64,000 nucleotides of DNA from Acidimicrobiia bacterium (GCA_022821985.1 JAJECP010000035.1:360325-424324); one strand, 5' to 3'. Counted from the stretch's first letter, positions 9,961-20,378 are shown. The notes: a model not told the origin generated them from the letters alone. Translations and numbers: made by a program.

Positions 9961-11247
9961 TCAGCGGGCTCGCACCGCCACCCGGCAGCTTCCCGCTGCA
10001 CGGGCCACACCCCCGATCTGGTCGGGGCGCGGCTTGGGATCGTCGAACAGCGGCACCAGTTCGTACGCGTCGAACAGTTGCTCTATCACTCGCGACATCG
10101 CCGTCAGGGAATAGGGCCGGGCTGGACAGGCGTGGGGGCCGACACCGAAGGTGACCACCGACTCGGGGGGCAGCCCCGACGGCGCCACCAGCCGGGACCC
10201 CTGCCACCGGTCTGGGTCGTAACGATCCAGCCCGGGCCCGGCGAACATGTTCGTCAGCGGCAGGAACGTCGCCAGCGAAGCGCCGGGAGAAACCTCGTAG
10301 ATCCGAGAGCCGTCATCGACGGTCACGGGTTCGAGCACCATGCGCAGCATGATGGATCGCTGACCGATGCGAGTCGACTCCAGCGCGCAACGCGACGCGA
10401 GGTCGTGATCGTCGCCTCGGCGGACCCGTACGCGGTCGATCACGTCGGGATGCTGCACCAGGTGGACAAGCGACCAACCGAGCGCTGCGAACAGGTTGGA
10501 CATCGATGCGATGTGGATCAGTATCACGTCGCGGGCCACGCCGACTCGTCTCTCCGCATCGGGGGCGTCTGCCCATCGTTCGAGGATCATGTCCAGCACA
10601 TCGCCGACAGGTCGGCGGCGGGAGGCCACGGACTCGGCCAGGATCTGCTCGGCCTTGGCCATGGCGGCGTACTCGGCGGCCTTGCCCGACTGTGCGACAT
10701 CGCGCATGCGGGCAGGAGCCACGAAGGCCTCGGACCCATCGAGCGCATCCAGCGCTGCGGTCAGTTCCTCGAATCTGCCCGAGCGCAGCGTCTTGCGGCC
10801 GCCCCAGCTGGCCAGACCCATGCAGTGGCCGAGCCGTCGGGCGAAATCGAACAGATCGATCTCGTCGCCGTGACTCAGTTCTGCCAGTTGGGCCGAGATG
10901 GCTGCTTCCAGCGACGCTCGGTAGCCGGACGCGTGGGGTCGGGTGAACAGCTCGTGGGGCAGGGTCCGCCGACCGTCGAAGAGTTCGTCGGGAAGCTTGC
11001 GGCTGAGCATCTTCCAGTCGGCGAGGGCTTTGCTGGCCTGCTGCTCGGGAACTGCGTAGAAATGCTTGAGGCCGACCGGTGAGAACAGGAACAGGTAGCG
11101 ATCGTCGCCGCTGTCGACCACGAAGGTATCGCCGCACGCCGACCGGGCGGCACCGATAGCCGCCACAGTGTCGCTGACCGGCCCGTCCCACGGGAGCACG
11201 CAATCGGCGACGGCGGGCATCGGGGTGATCAGCGGCAACTCGACCAT
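9961..11247 (-). CDS. Cytochrome P450
   Basis: A 428-residue haem monooxygenase. The haem-thiolate loop is FGVGPHACPAR with the cysteine at about residue 374. The usual Gly two residues after Cys is Ala here. The ExxR motif is seen in ALESTRIGQR. The I-helix region (IHIASMSNLFAALGWSLVHL) lacks the common AGxxT oxygen-activation motif, as in CYP7/8-like or otherwise atypical P450s. No signal peptide or membrane anchor, as expected for a bacterial P450. A purine-rich AGAAGG lies 11 bases before the ATG. It is followed on the same strand by nothing, and preceded 95 bases upstream by an LLM enzyme. Substrate unknown. Confidence 0.85.
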   Translation of the reverse strand: MVELPLITPMPAVADCVLPWDGPVSDTVAAIGAARSACGDTFVVDSGDDRYLFLFSPVGLKHFYAVPEQQASKALADWKMLSRKLPDELFDGRRTLPHELFTRPHASGYRASLEAAISAQLAELSHGDEIDLFDFARRLGHCMGLASWGGRKTLRSGRFEELTAALDALDGSEAFVAPARMRDVAQSGKAAEYAAMAKAEQILAESVASRRRPVGDVLDMILERWADAPDAERRVGVARDVILIHIASMSNLFAALGWSLVHLVQHPDVIDRVRVRRGDDHDLASRCALESTRIGQRSIMLRMVLEPVTVDDGSRIYEVSPGASLATFLPLTNMFAGPGLDRYDPDRWQGSRLVAPSGLPPESVVTFGVGPHACPARPYSLTAMSRVIEQLFDAYELVPLFDDPKPRPDQIGGVARAAGSCRVAVRAR

Positions 11248-11342
11248 CGTTTGCCTTCTAGCCGATGGGTTGACGAATTACGCCACAGCGCCAGAGGGAC
11301 CAGCGCCCGTCAGCGCCAGATGGGCGGGCAATGGGTCGCCCG

Positions 11343-12386
<1,044 letters not shown>

Positions 12387-12494
12387 CGTCGTGCTCCGTC
12401 GTGCTCGCTGCTGCGTTCGGTCGGCGCGAATGCTAGGAGCAATGTCGCGTCGATGACGGGGCAAGCATCGGCAGGAACCATGTTGGGAGGATCG

Positions 12495-13673
12495 GTGCAC
12501 GACAACGACGAAGCCGCTGACGAGGTAGCCGACGAGATCATCGACACGCTGAGGCGCTGGGTGGACGAGGTGGTGGTGCCCGAGTCGTCTGCCCTGGAGC
12601 TGGCCGACGAGTACCCCACCGCGATGGCCGAACAGATGGAGGAGTTCGGCCTGTTCGGCGCCACCATTCCCGAATCGCACGGCGGTCTCGACCTCGACCA
12701 CGTGACCTACGCCCGGGTGATCGAGGAGCTCTCGCGAGGGTGGATGTCGCTGGCGGGGATCGTCAACAGCCACCTCATCTGCGCCAAGCTGATCGACCGG
12801 TTCGGCACCGATGAACAGCGCGACCGGTCGCTGCCCGGCATGGCCACCGGCAAGCTGCGCGGCTGCTTCTCGCTGTCGGAACCCGACAGCGGCTCCGACG
12901 CTGGCGCACTGCGCTGCCGTGCGGTGCGCGACGGCGACGAGTTCGTCATCAACGGTACGAAGATGTGGGTCACCAACGGCGAGCGTGCGGGCATCGTGGC
13001 GCTGCTCGCACGGGTTCCCGAAGGCGACCCTTCGGGCAGCTCGGGCATCACCTGCTTCCTGGTCGACAAGACGCCGGGCAAGCACTCGGGCGGCATCACG
13101 GTCAGCCGCAAGATCGACAAGATCGGCTACCGCGGGCTGGAGACCGTCGAGATGTCCTACGCGGACCACCGGGTGCCGGCGGATCGGGTGCTGGGCGGAC
13201 CCGACGGGATCGGCAATGGCCTTCGCTGGGCGCTCGCCGCGCTCGAACTTGGCCGCATCAACGTGGCGGCTCGCGGTGTCGGCGTGGCGCAGGCCGCCTA
13301 TGACGCCGCGGTGGCCTACGCCAAGCAGCGTGAAGCCTTCGGCAAGCCCATCGCCAAGCACCAGGCCATCGCCTTCAAGATCGCCGAGATGGCCACCAAG
13401 CTGCACGCCGCCCGGCTGATGACCTATGACGCCGCGCGCAAGGCGGATGCCGGCGAGCGGGTCGACCTGGCCGCGGGCATGGCCAAGCTGTTCGCGTCGG
13501 AGACGGCTGCCGAGCTGTCACTGGACGCGATGCGCATCCACGGCGGCAACGGCTTCTCCACCGAGTACCCCGTGGAGCGCTACTACCGCGACGCGCCGCT
13601 GATGATCATCGGCGAAGGAACGAGCGAGATCCAGAAGCTGGTCATCAGCCGGGCGCTGCTCGCGGAAGACTGA
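12495..13673 (+). CDS. Acyl-CoA dehydrogenase
   Basis: A 392-residue flavoprotein oxidising acyl-CoA to enoyl-CoA. The GTG at 12495 is chosen because GGGAGG lies just upstream; an ATG at 12480 is also in frame. Visible motifs: CFSLSEPDSGSDAGAL (FAD and substrate loop), WVTNGERA, GYRGLETVEMSY, the FGKPIAKHQAIAFKIAEM helix, and the C-terminal MRIHGGNGFSTEYPVERYYRD with the catalytic-position Glu in IGEGTSEIQK (about residue 374). All are intact. It diverges from the LLM gene and precedes an FAD-linked oxidase on the same strand. Chain-length specificity is unknown. Confidence 0.93.
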   Translation: MHDNDEAADEVADEIIDTLRRWVDEVVVPESSALELADEYPTAMAEQMEEFGLFGATIPESHGGLDLDHVTYARVIEELSRGWMSLAGIVNSHLICAKLIDRFGTDEQRDRSLPGMATGKLRGCFSLSEPDSGSDAGALRCRAVRDGDEFVINGTKMWVTNGERAGIVALLARVPEGDPSGSSGITCFLVDKTPGKHSGGITVSRKIDKIGYRGLETVEMSYADHRVPADRVLGGPDGIGNGLRWALAALELGRINVAARGVGVAQAAYDAAVAYAKQREAFGKPIAKHQAIAFKIAEMATKLHAARLMTYDAARKADAGERVDLAAGMAKLFASETAAELSLDAMRIHGGNGFSTEYPVERYYRDAPLMIIGEGTSEIQKLVISRALLAED

Positions 13674-13770
13674 GACGTCGCGGCGGCGACGGGGGCGAAG
13701 GCGTCTGGTGCTGGGAGAAATGTGACACGGCGCGCCTAGGTTGGCGGGGGCGCACCTGGAGGTACGAGTC

Positions 13771-15372
13771 ATGGCAGACCGCAAGTCGTTCTGGGCGTGG
13801 TGCCTGGAGTCCGAGGAACCCACCGACGCCGAGCGGGCTGAGCTGGCCAAAAAGCTCTCAGCCCAGTACGGCACCGAGATCACAGCGAAGCCCGTGCCGT
13901 CGGTGGACGATGCCGACCTGCGCCCGCCTCGCATATCGATTCCCGACTCGGTGGCCGGCTGGTGCTCCGTCAGCACCTACGACCGAGCCCGCTACGCCTA
14001 CGGCGCCCACTTCACCGAGCGCGTCCGGGCCTTCAACCTCGACTTCCCGAACCCGCCCGACGTGGTGGCCCACCCCCGCAACGACACCGAGGTCGAGGCC
14101 ACGCTCGACTGGTGCGATGCCAACGGCTACATCGCGGTGCCCTACGGCGGCGGCTCGTCGGTGGTCTGGGGCTTGACACCGCCCGAAGACCGTGGCCCCA
14201 CCGTGGTCATCTCGCTGGACCAGCTCGACCAGGTGCTCGAGATCGACGACGTGTCCCGGGCCGCGCGCATCCAGGCGGGCGTGTTCGGGCCGCACCTCGA
14301 GGACCAACTGCGTCCCAGCGGGCACACGCTGCGCCATTTCCCCCAGTCGTTCCGCTTCTCGACCCTCGGCGGATGGATCGCCACACGCTCGGGCGGTCAC
14401 TACGCCACCAACCACACCCACATCGACGACTTCGTCGAGTCGACCCGGATGATCACGCCGTCGGGCTGGTGGGAGTCGCGGCGACTGCCCGGCTCGGGCG
14501 CGGGGCCCAGCCCCGACCGCATGGTCATCGGCTCCGAAGGCATCTACGGGATCATCACCGAAGCGTGGATGCGCATCCAGAAGCGCCCCACGTTCCGGGC
14601 CACCGCAGGCATCACGTTCCCCACATGGGAAGCCGGCTACGACGCTGTGCGGCACTTGGTGCAGGCCAAGCTGTGGCCCGCAAACCTGCGGATCCTCGAC
14701 CCGGCCGAAGCCGGACGCGCCGCTGGGATGGACGGCGAGCACGCGCTGGTCATCGTGTCGTTCGAATCGGCCGAGCTGACCCAGCGCCACAACATCGCCC
14801 AGGCGGTCGAGATCGCACGCGAGTGCGACGGGCACGTGCCCGACGACGAGATCCAGATCGACGATGGCACCGGCACGCCTACGGGCCGGGGCGGCGCGGT
14901 CGGCGCGTGGCGCAACGCGTTCATCGGCGTGGGCAACGGCGTGGAGACCTCGCTGGGCCTCATCAACGACACCTTCGAGACCGCCATCACCTGGGACCAG
15001 TGGCCCGAGTTCGATGCCGTGGTGCGCGAGAAGGTCGGCGCAGTGCTGGCCGAGGTCTTCGGCGATCATCACTCGCTGTCGTGCCGCTTCACCCACGTGT
15101 ACACCGACGGCCCCGCGCCGTACTACACGTGGTCGGGCATGGGCACCCAGGGCGGCGAGATCGAGCAGTGGCAAACCGTCAAGGACGCCGCCAACGAGGC
15201 ACTCGAGGCAGCCGGCGGCACCTGCACGCACCATCACGCGGTGGGCCGCATGCACCGTCCCAACGCCTACGACCGCCAGCGCCCCGAGCTCTTCGCCGAA
15301 GCGATCCGGGCCTCCAAGAAGCGGCTCGACCCCAACGGCATCCTCAACCCCGGCGTGCTGATCGATCCCTGA
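13771..15372 (+). CDS. FAD-binding oxidase, alkyl-dihydroxyacetonephosphate synthase-like
   Basis: A 533-residue protein of the VAO/PCMH flavoprotein family. ATG at 13771 preceded by GGAGGTACGAGTC. The FAD-binding part shows VPYGGGSSVVWGL, the LRHFPQSFRFSTLGGWIATRSGGHYA block and SEGIYGIITEAW. The C-terminal half ends with CTHHHAVGRMH and KRLDPNGILNPG, both characteristic of AGPS-like and D-lactate dehydrogenase-like oxidases. True AGPS makes ether lipids; bacterial homologues are more varied, so ether-lipid synthesis is only a possibility. A 66-bp intergenic repeat begins at its stop codon. Confidence 0.86.
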   Translation: MADRKSFWAWCLESEEPTDAERAELAKKLSAQYGTEITAKPVPSVDDADLRPPRISIPDSVAGWCSVSTYDRARYAYGAHFTERVRAFNLDFPNPPDVVAHPRNDTEVEATLDWCDANGYIAVPYGGGSSVVWGLTPPEDRGPTVVISLDQLDQVLEIDDVSRAARIQAGVFGPHLEDQLRPSGHTLRHFPQSFRFSTLGGWIATRSGGHYATNHTHIDDFVESTRMITPSGWWESRRLPGSGAGPSPDRMVIGSEGIYGIITEAWMRIQKRPTFRATAGITFPTWEAGYDAVRHLVQAKLWPANLRILDPAEAGRAAGMDGEHALVIVSFESAELTQRHNIAQAVEIARECDGHVPDDEIQIDDGTGTPTGRGGAVGAWRNAFIGVGNGVETSLGLINDTFETAITWDQWPEFDAVVREKVGAVLAEVFGDHHSLSCRFTHVYTDGPAPYYTWSGMGTQGGEIEQWQTVKDAANEALEAAGGTCTHHHAVGRMHRPNAYDRQRPELFAEAIRASKKRLDPNGILNPGVLIDP

Positions 15373-15433
15373 GGCTGAGCCGCATGGCGAAGCCGTGGCC
15401 CGAGCGGCCCGTGAGCGCAGCGAACAAGAGCGG
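15368..15433 (+). repeat. Interspersed 66-bp intergenic repeat, copy A
   Basis: Starts at the stop codon of the FAD oxidase (CCTGAGGCTGAGCCG) and ends at CAAGAGCGG. It matches 56020-56085 on the opposite strand with about three differences. Contains GGCT...AGCC and GGCC...GGCC self-complementary blocks. Confidence 0.85.
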
Positions 15434-15490
15434 GAGACAACAGGTGACGCAACGGGAAGTTCCGCTCATCCGCGTCCGCCCCTAGACGCG

Positions 15491-15540
15491 ACGGGCGGCC
15501 GCCGCTGCCGAGATTGCTCCCGGCGGCGACGACCGCCCGT
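15491..15540 (-). terminator. GC-rich hairpin after the substrate-binding lipoprotein gene
   Basis: ACGGGCGG at one end pairs with CCGCCCGT at the other, with additional inner pairing (CGCCGC/GCGGCG, GCCG/CGGC). It lies 20 bases past the stop of the minus-strand gene, with no clear U-tract. A similar hairpin follows the paralogue at 17403-17449. Confidence 0.6.
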
Positions 15541-15559
15541 ATCGCTCAGTAGGGAAGGA

Positions 15560-17278
15560 TCAGCGGCAGCCGCCGTTGTCCTTGTCCCAGGCGCAGTTCG
15601 GCGAGCCGCCGTTCACATCGACGATGTCGCCGACGATGTTCCACGTCTGCTCTGTGGCGTCGTACTGGCTGAAGTCCGAACCCTCGACGTAGTAGCCGTC
15701 CACCGCGCCGTCGGCAGCGAAGCTGATGCCGTCCAGCAGCAGCGGGTGGTAGATGTCGAGCGACCGCGCAGCCAGGATGAAGTTCGTCCTGCTCAGCCCA
15801 CCCGGCAGCTCAGCGGCCACCCGGATCGCCTCCGTGTGCGGGTACGCGAAGTAGTAGCCCGTGCCCAGCAGCGAGATCTCGGGATCGAGCCCGCGATCGG
15901 CCAGCTCGTTGCGCAGGAACGAGATGAACGGCTCGTCCACGTGCTTCGGGTCGGTGGTGTCCTTGACGCCGCCGCCCACGATCCACCAGTCGTCGGACGA
16001 GTCGCCCGCCGGTGCCATGTAGGCAGCCACGGCCTTGCAGACCGACGGCGTGAACGCCACCGACAGCTCGTCGAGCAGACCAGACGCATCGACCTCCTGG
16101 ATGGCCAGCAGGCACGGATTGCCCGCCGTCATCGAGATGAACACGTTCGGGCTCGCCGCCGCGATCGTCGTGACCTCGTTGGTCAGCGTCGGTGCGGCCG
16201 GGTCATGGCGCACCGGGATGAACTCGCTGACCACGTCGGGGTTGGCGTGGGCATAGGCATGGAAGCCCAGCTCGTAGGCCAGGCCGAAGTCGTTGTCCAT
16301 CACCAGGCCCGCCACCTTCACCGGCAGCTCATCGGCCAGGTTCTCCTTGATCCAGTTGCCCCACAGGATCGCCTCGGTCGAGTACGACATCTGCAGGCCC
16401 GTGGTCCACGGGTGGTTCACCGGGTCGCCCCAGGCCGGGTGGCCCGTCGCGACCATCACCTGCGGGATGCACTCGTCGTTGATCTGGTCGTACACGGCCA
16501 GCGTGTTCGGCGAGCCCAGCGTGTGCAGCGCAAAGACGTTCTCAGACTCGATCAGCTCGTCGATGAACTCGATGGTCTGTGCGGCCACATAGCCGTCGTC
16601 ACGGGAGATCAGCACCATGTCCTTGCCGGCTACGCCGCCGGTGGCGTTCACGTACTCGTAGTAGTTCTCCCAGCCCACGGTGATGTCGCCGTAAGCAGCC
16701 AGGTTGCCGGACTTCACCGTGGTCTGGCCGACGCGAATCGTGTCCTCGGTGATACCGGTGGTGTCGGACCAGTCAGCCGGGCATTCGTTCATGTCGATCT
16801 CGAAGCCTGACGGGCCCCGCAGGATGCGGTCGTCTCCGACGCCCCACTCGCCGGCTTCGATGCCTGCGGTGAGCTTGCCGACAATGGCCGCGCGCTGTGC
16901 CGCGGCCAGCTCCCAGATGCCGTCGATGGTGGACAAGTCGAAGTCGGCCGGGTCGACGGCCATCATGCCGTCGTCGGCCATGTCCTCATCGGCCATGTCC
17001 TCATCGGCCATGTCACCGTCGTCTTCGGCGTCTTCCTCCAACGCCTCCTGAGTGATGCCGCCGCCGATGGAGCCCTCGTCCTCCGGCTCAGCCTCGTCGG
17101 CCATGTCCTCATCGGCCATGTCCTCATCGGCCATGTCCTCATCGGCCGTTTGCGTGCCTGCGTCGGTGGTGCCGTCGCCGGCATCGTCGTCGTCACCGCC
17201 GCCGCACGCAGCAGCGATCAGCGAGAACGCGAACAGCAGCGCTAGCAAACGCCACAGCCGTCGGTGTGATCCGGTCAT
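15560..17278 (-). CDS. Substrate-binding lipoprotein, branched-chain amino acid ABC transporter type (paralogue 1)
   Basis: A 572-residue exported lipoprotein. GAGGGAG precedes the ATG. Signal peptide with lipobox LIAAAC, lipidated Cys at residue 25. Residues 26 to about 110 are a Gly/Asp/Glu/Met-rich linker with two arrays of a MADED unit. The remainder is a type-1 periplasmic-binding fold (RVGQTTVKSGNLAAYGDITVG, GYVAAQTIEFIDELI, VAGLVMDNDFGLAYELGF, NVFISMTAGNPCLLAIQEV). No permease or ATPase is adjacent, so it may serve a distant transporter or act as a sensor. The protein at 17505-19184 is a close paralogue with the same C-terminal CAWDKDNGGCR-like ending. Ligand unknown. Confidence 0.87.
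   Translation of the reverse strand: MTGSHRRLWRLLALLFAFSLIAAACGGGDDDDAGDGTTDAGTQTADEDMADEDMADEDMADEAEPEDEGSIGGGITQEALEEDAEDDGDMADEDMADEDMADDGMMAVDPADFDLSTIDGIWELAAAQRAAIVGKLTAGIEAGEWGVGDDRILRGPSGFEIDMNECPADWSDTTGITEDTIRVGQTTVKSGNLAAYGDITVGWENYYEYVNATGGVAGKDMVLISRDDGYVAAQTIEFIDELIESENVFALHTLGSPNTLAVYDQINDECIPQVMVATGHPAWGDPVNHPWTTGLQMSYSTEAILWGNWIKENLADELPVKVAGLVMDNDFGLAYELGFHAYAHANPDVVSEFIPVRHDPAAPTLTNEVTTIAAASPNVFISMTAGNPCLLAIQEVDASGLLDELSVAFTPSVCKAVAAYMAPAGDSSDDWWIVGGGVKDTTDPKHVDEPFISFLRNELADRGLDPEISLLGTGYYFAYPHTEAIRVAAELPGGLSRTNFILAARSLDIYHPLLLDGISFAADGAVDGYYVEGSDFSQYDATEQTWNIVGDIVDVNGGSPNCAWDKDNGGCR
16974..17020. repeat. Array of a 15-bp unit coding MADED (array 1)
   Basis: About three units of GGCCATGTCCTCATC (plus-strand reading), the last diverged. 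The unit length is a multiple of three, so copy change alters linker length only. Confidence 0.8.
17095..17147. repeat. Array of the same 15-bp unit (array 2)
   Basis: Three to four near-perfect copies of the array 1 unit, nearer the lipidated N-terminus. The arrays are separated by about 75 bases of non-repeat sequence. Confidence 0.82.
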
Positions 17279-17402
17279 GGGTACTCCCTCTTGATGTGTC
17301 CCCGCACCAGCGGCCGAACGGTCCCCTGGCGCCCAACAGTTCCGCCGAAGCTAATCGCTGACCGCAGGCCGCGTTGTCCCGCCAGGCGACAACCGGGCGC
17401 GA

Positions 17403-17449
17403 CAAGCGGCCGCCGCTGCCGGGATCGCCCCGGCCGCGACGGCCGCTTG
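17403..17449 (-). terminator. GC-rich hairpin after paralogue 2
   Basis: CAAGCGGC pairs with GCCGCTTG, with inner GC-rich pairing. Sits 56 bases past the stop of the 17505-19184 gene. Similar in layout and partly in sequence to 15491-15540. Confidence 0.6.
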
Positions 17450-17504
17450 CTCGTGTTCAGTCAGGAAGGACTAGCGACAGCCCTGGTCCTGACGCGGCGC
17501 CTGC

Positions 17505-19184
17505 CTAGCGGCAGCCGCCGTTGTCCTTGTCCCAGACGCAGTTGCCTGAAGCGCCGTTCACGTCGATGACGTTCGAGACGATCCAGGAGTGCGTGGACGA
17601 GTCGTACTGGCTGATATCCGTGCCCTCAATCGGGAAGGCATCTGCGTTGCCGTTCATGGCGAACGTGATGCCGTCCAGGAAGATCGGGTGGTGGATGTCG
17701 ATCGCCCGCACGGCCAGGATGAAGTTGGCCCGGTTCAGGCCTGCCGGGTTGTTCGCACTCGCAGGCAGCTCTGCGGCGATGCGCAGCGCCTCCACGTACG
17801 GGTAGCCCAGCATGTAGCCGTTGCCGAACATCGAGATGGTCGGATCGAGGTCATTGGCCTCGAGGCTCTCGATGATGAAGTCGATGAACGCATCGCTGCC
17901 GATCAGCGCCGGGTCGGTGGTGTCCTTGACACCGCCGCCCACGATGTACCAGCCGTCGCCGTCATCGCCTGCCGGGGAGACCCAGCTCGCCGGCGCCTTG
18001 CACACCGACGGCGTGAACGCTGCCGAGATCTCATCCTTCAAACCTGACGCTGCGACCTCCTGGATGGCCAGCAGGCATGCGTTGCCTGCGGTCATCGAGA
18101 TGTAGACGTCCGGATCGCTTGCGGCGATGGTCGTGATCTCGTTGGTGATCGTCGGCGAAGCAGGGTCATGGCGCACCGGCACGAACTCCGACACCACGTC
18201 GGGGTTGTTCTCGGCGTACTCGTGGAAGCCCAGCTCGTAGGCCAAGCCGAAGTCGTTGTCCATCACCAGGCCGGCCACAACGACCGGCAGCTCATCGGCG
18301 AGGTTGTCCTTGATCCAGTTGCCCCACAGCACGGACTCAGTGGAGTAGGAAAGGATGCTGCCCGTGGTCCACGGGTGCACCTCGGGATCGCCCCAGGCCG
18401 GGTGGCCCGTCCACACGAACGGCTGCGGGATGCACTCGGCATTGAGCGTGTCGTACACGGCCAGCGTGTTCGGCGAGCCCAACGTGTGGATCGCGAAGAC
18501 GTTGTCGTTCTCGATCAGCTCGTCGACGAACTCGATGGTCTGTGCAGCCACGTACGCGTCGTCGTAGGACTTCATGACCACATCGCGGCCGGCGATGCCG
18601 CCTTCGGCATTCACATGCAGGAGGTAGGTCTGCCAGCCCAGACGGGCGTTGCCGTAGAGCGCCAAGGTGCCCGACTGCGGGCCGGTCTGGCCGAGACGGA
18701 TCTCGGTGTCGGTGATGCCCTCCGTGTTCGACCAGTCATCGGGACACTCGTTGAGGTCGATCGTGAACCCTTCGGGGCCGCGGAGGATGTTGTCGTCGCC
18801 GACGCCCCACTCACCGGACTCGATGTGGGCGCTGATGCGCTCGACAACCTTGGCCCGCCGGAATTCGGCCTCTTCGAAGATGCCCTCCATGGTGGAGCGG
18901 TCAAACTCCATCATCTCCTCGTCGTCCATCATCTCGTCGTCGGCCATCTCCTCTTCGGCCGCCTGCTCGATGACTTCCTGACTCAAACCGCCGGCCTCTT
19001 CTTCGGGCTCGTCGGCGGCCATCTCCTCTTCTTCGGCCATCTCCTCTTCTTCGGCCATGGCCTCAGTGGTCTGGGTTTCGCCGGCGTCATCGTCGCCATC
19101 GTCGCCACCGCAGGCGGCCGCGACGAGCGAGAACGCGAAGAGCAACGCTAGCAAGCGCAATAGGCGGTTCTTGGATAGTTGCAT
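17505..19184 (-). CDS. Substrate-binding lipoprotein, branched-chain amino acid ABC transporter type (paralogue 2)
   Basis: A 559-residue lipoprotein. ATG at 19184 follows GAGGAGGGG; the frame extends upstream but lacks a signal peptide there. Lipobox LVAAAC with Cys at 25. The linker is Glu/Met-rich (AMAEEEEMAEEEEMA, EEEMADDEMMDDEEMMEF) instead of MADED. The binding domain closely follows paralogue 1: GEWGVGDDNILRGPEGF, LGSPNTLAVYDTLNAECIPQ, VAGLVMDNDFGLAYELGF, IVGGGVKDTTDP and C-terminal VWDKDNGGCR with paired cysteines. Tandem duplication is evident. Ligand-pocket differences between the two could reflect different solutes. Confidence 0.87.
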   Translation of the reverse strand: MQLSKNRLLRLLALLFAFSLVAAACGGDDGDDDAGETQTTEAMAEEEEMAEEEEMAADEPEEEAGGLSQEVIEQAAEEEMADDEMMDDEEMMEFDRSTMEGIFEEAEFRRAKVVERISAHIESGEWGVGDDNILRGPEGFTIDLNECPDDWSNTEGITDTEIRLGQTGPQSGTLALYGNARLGWQTYLLHVNAEGGIAGRDVVMKSYDDAYVAAQTIEFVDELIENDNVFAIHTLGSPNTLAVYDTLNAECIPQPFVWTGHPAWGDPEVHPWTTGSILSYSTESVLWGNWIKDNLADELPVVVAGLVMDNDFGLAYELGFHEYAENNPDVVSEFVPVRHDPASPTITNEITTIAASDPDVYISMTAGNACLLAIQEVAASGLKDEISAAFTPSVCKAPASWVSPAGDDGDGWYIVGGGVKDTTDPALIGSDAFIDFIIESLEANDLDPTISMFGNGYMLGYPYVEALRIAAELPASANNPAGLNRANFILAVRAIDIHHPIFLDGITFAMNGNADAFPIEGTDISQYDSSTHSWIVSNVIDVNGASGNCVWDKDNGGCR

Positions 19185-19405
19185 GGGTCCCCTCCTCGGT
19201 GGAACAGCAGCCACCGCGGCGTCGCAAGCCGACAATCGGCAGGCGTGGCCCGCGACTGTCCCCCATGACCGCTGCGGCGGTGCGCGCGAGAGTAATCGCG
19301 CCGCACCGGGCCGTTCTTGGCTCGGCTGCGACGATCGCGTGACAATCCCCCAAAGAAGGTCCTGCCGCCTGCGCAGCGGGCGCGGGAGGCATAGCGTGTC
19401 GGCCC

Positions 19406-20323
19406 ATGGAATGGGGAGTCACTCTGCCGCACTTGGGCCGCATCGGATCTCGCGATGGGCTCATCACGTTCGCATCGGAAGTCGACCAGCTCGGATTCGC
19501 TTCGGGCTGGGCGTCCGACCATGTCTGCTGGCCCGCCGAGCTGGTGTCGAAGTACCCGTACTCCGACGACGGCTCGTTCCCGGCGCCGCCGAAGACGGGA
19601 TGGCTCGACCCCATCGGCACACTGCTCTTCGTCGCCGCCGTCACCGAGAACCTGCGCCTGGGCTTCAGCGTGCTGATCCTGCCATACCGGCCGCCGGTGG
19701 AAACGGCGAAGCGTCTCGCAACCATCGATGTGCTCTCGAACGGCCGGCTGATCCTGGGCGTGGGCGTGGGCTGGATGCGCGAGGAAGCCGAAGTACTGGG
19801 CATGCCGTGGGATCGCCGTGGCAAGCGCTCTGACGAGCAGCTTGAGGTGTTCCGCACGCTGTTCACCGAGAACGACCCGAGTTTCGACGGCGAGTTCTAT
19901 TCGTTCCCCGCCGTCGGCTTCGAGCCCAAGCCGGTGCAAGACCCGGTACCGGTGTGGGTCGGCGGCAATACGGCTGCCGCATACCGGCGGGTGGCGCAGT
20001 ATGGGCACGGCTTCCATGCGGCGTTCGAGACAGTCGACGAGGTTGCTGCGGGCTGGAGCGGGGTGGGCGCAGCGTGCGACGCCGCCGGCCGGGACCGCAG
20101 CGAGATCACGCTGTCGCTGCGGTACTACCTCGACCCGGCATCGGCCATGAAGCCTGAAGTGTCGATCGCCGGCAGCACCGAGCAGATGATCGACAGCGTG
20201 GGGCGAGTTGCCGAGGCCGGCGTGACGCATTTCGTGCTCGATCCGGTGGCACGTGGCGGCATCGAGGGCCGTCTCGACGCGCTGCGTGCCTTCATGGCCG
20301 ACGTCGCTCCCCACTTCGCATAA
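19406..20323 (+). CDS. LLM class F420-dependent oxidoreductase
   Basis: A 305-residue luciferase-like TIM-barrel enzyme. Typical blocks: WGVTLPHLGRIGSRDGL, FASGWASDHVCWP, RLGFSVLILPYRPPVETAKRLATIDVLSNGRLILGVGVGWM (the conserved centre), WDRRGKRSDEQLEVFRTLF, VPVWVGGNTAAAYRRVA and THFVLDPVARGG. The pattern fits TIGR03619-like F420-dependent members. It stands alone, in the same direction as the ABC-F gene 55 bases downstream. Substrate unknown. Confidence 0.88.
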   Translation: MEWGVTLPHLGRIGSRDGLITFASEVDQLGFASGWASDHVCWPAELVSKYPYSDDGSFPAPPKTGWLDPIGTLLFVAAVTENLRLGFSVLILPYRPPVETAKRLATIDVLSNGRLILGVGVGWMREEAEVLGMPWDRRGKRSDEQLEVFRTLFTENDPSFDGEFYSFPAVGFEPKPVQDPVPVWVGGNTAAAYRRVAQYGHGFHAAFETVDEVAAGWSGVGAACDAAGRDRSEITLSLRYYLDPASAMKPEVSIAGSTEQMIDSVGRVAEAGVTHFVLDPVARGGIEGRLDALRAFMADVAPHFA

Positions 20324-20378
20324 CGCCTGACCCCATATTCAGCCGCTCGATCGGGCGGCCCTGCGGCAGACTCGCTGC

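Noticed and set aside
13858..15255. Antisense frame of 465 codons opposite the FAD oxidase
   Set aside because: No motifs; composition dominated by Val, Gly, Arg and His, typical of a reverse reading of a GC-rich gene.
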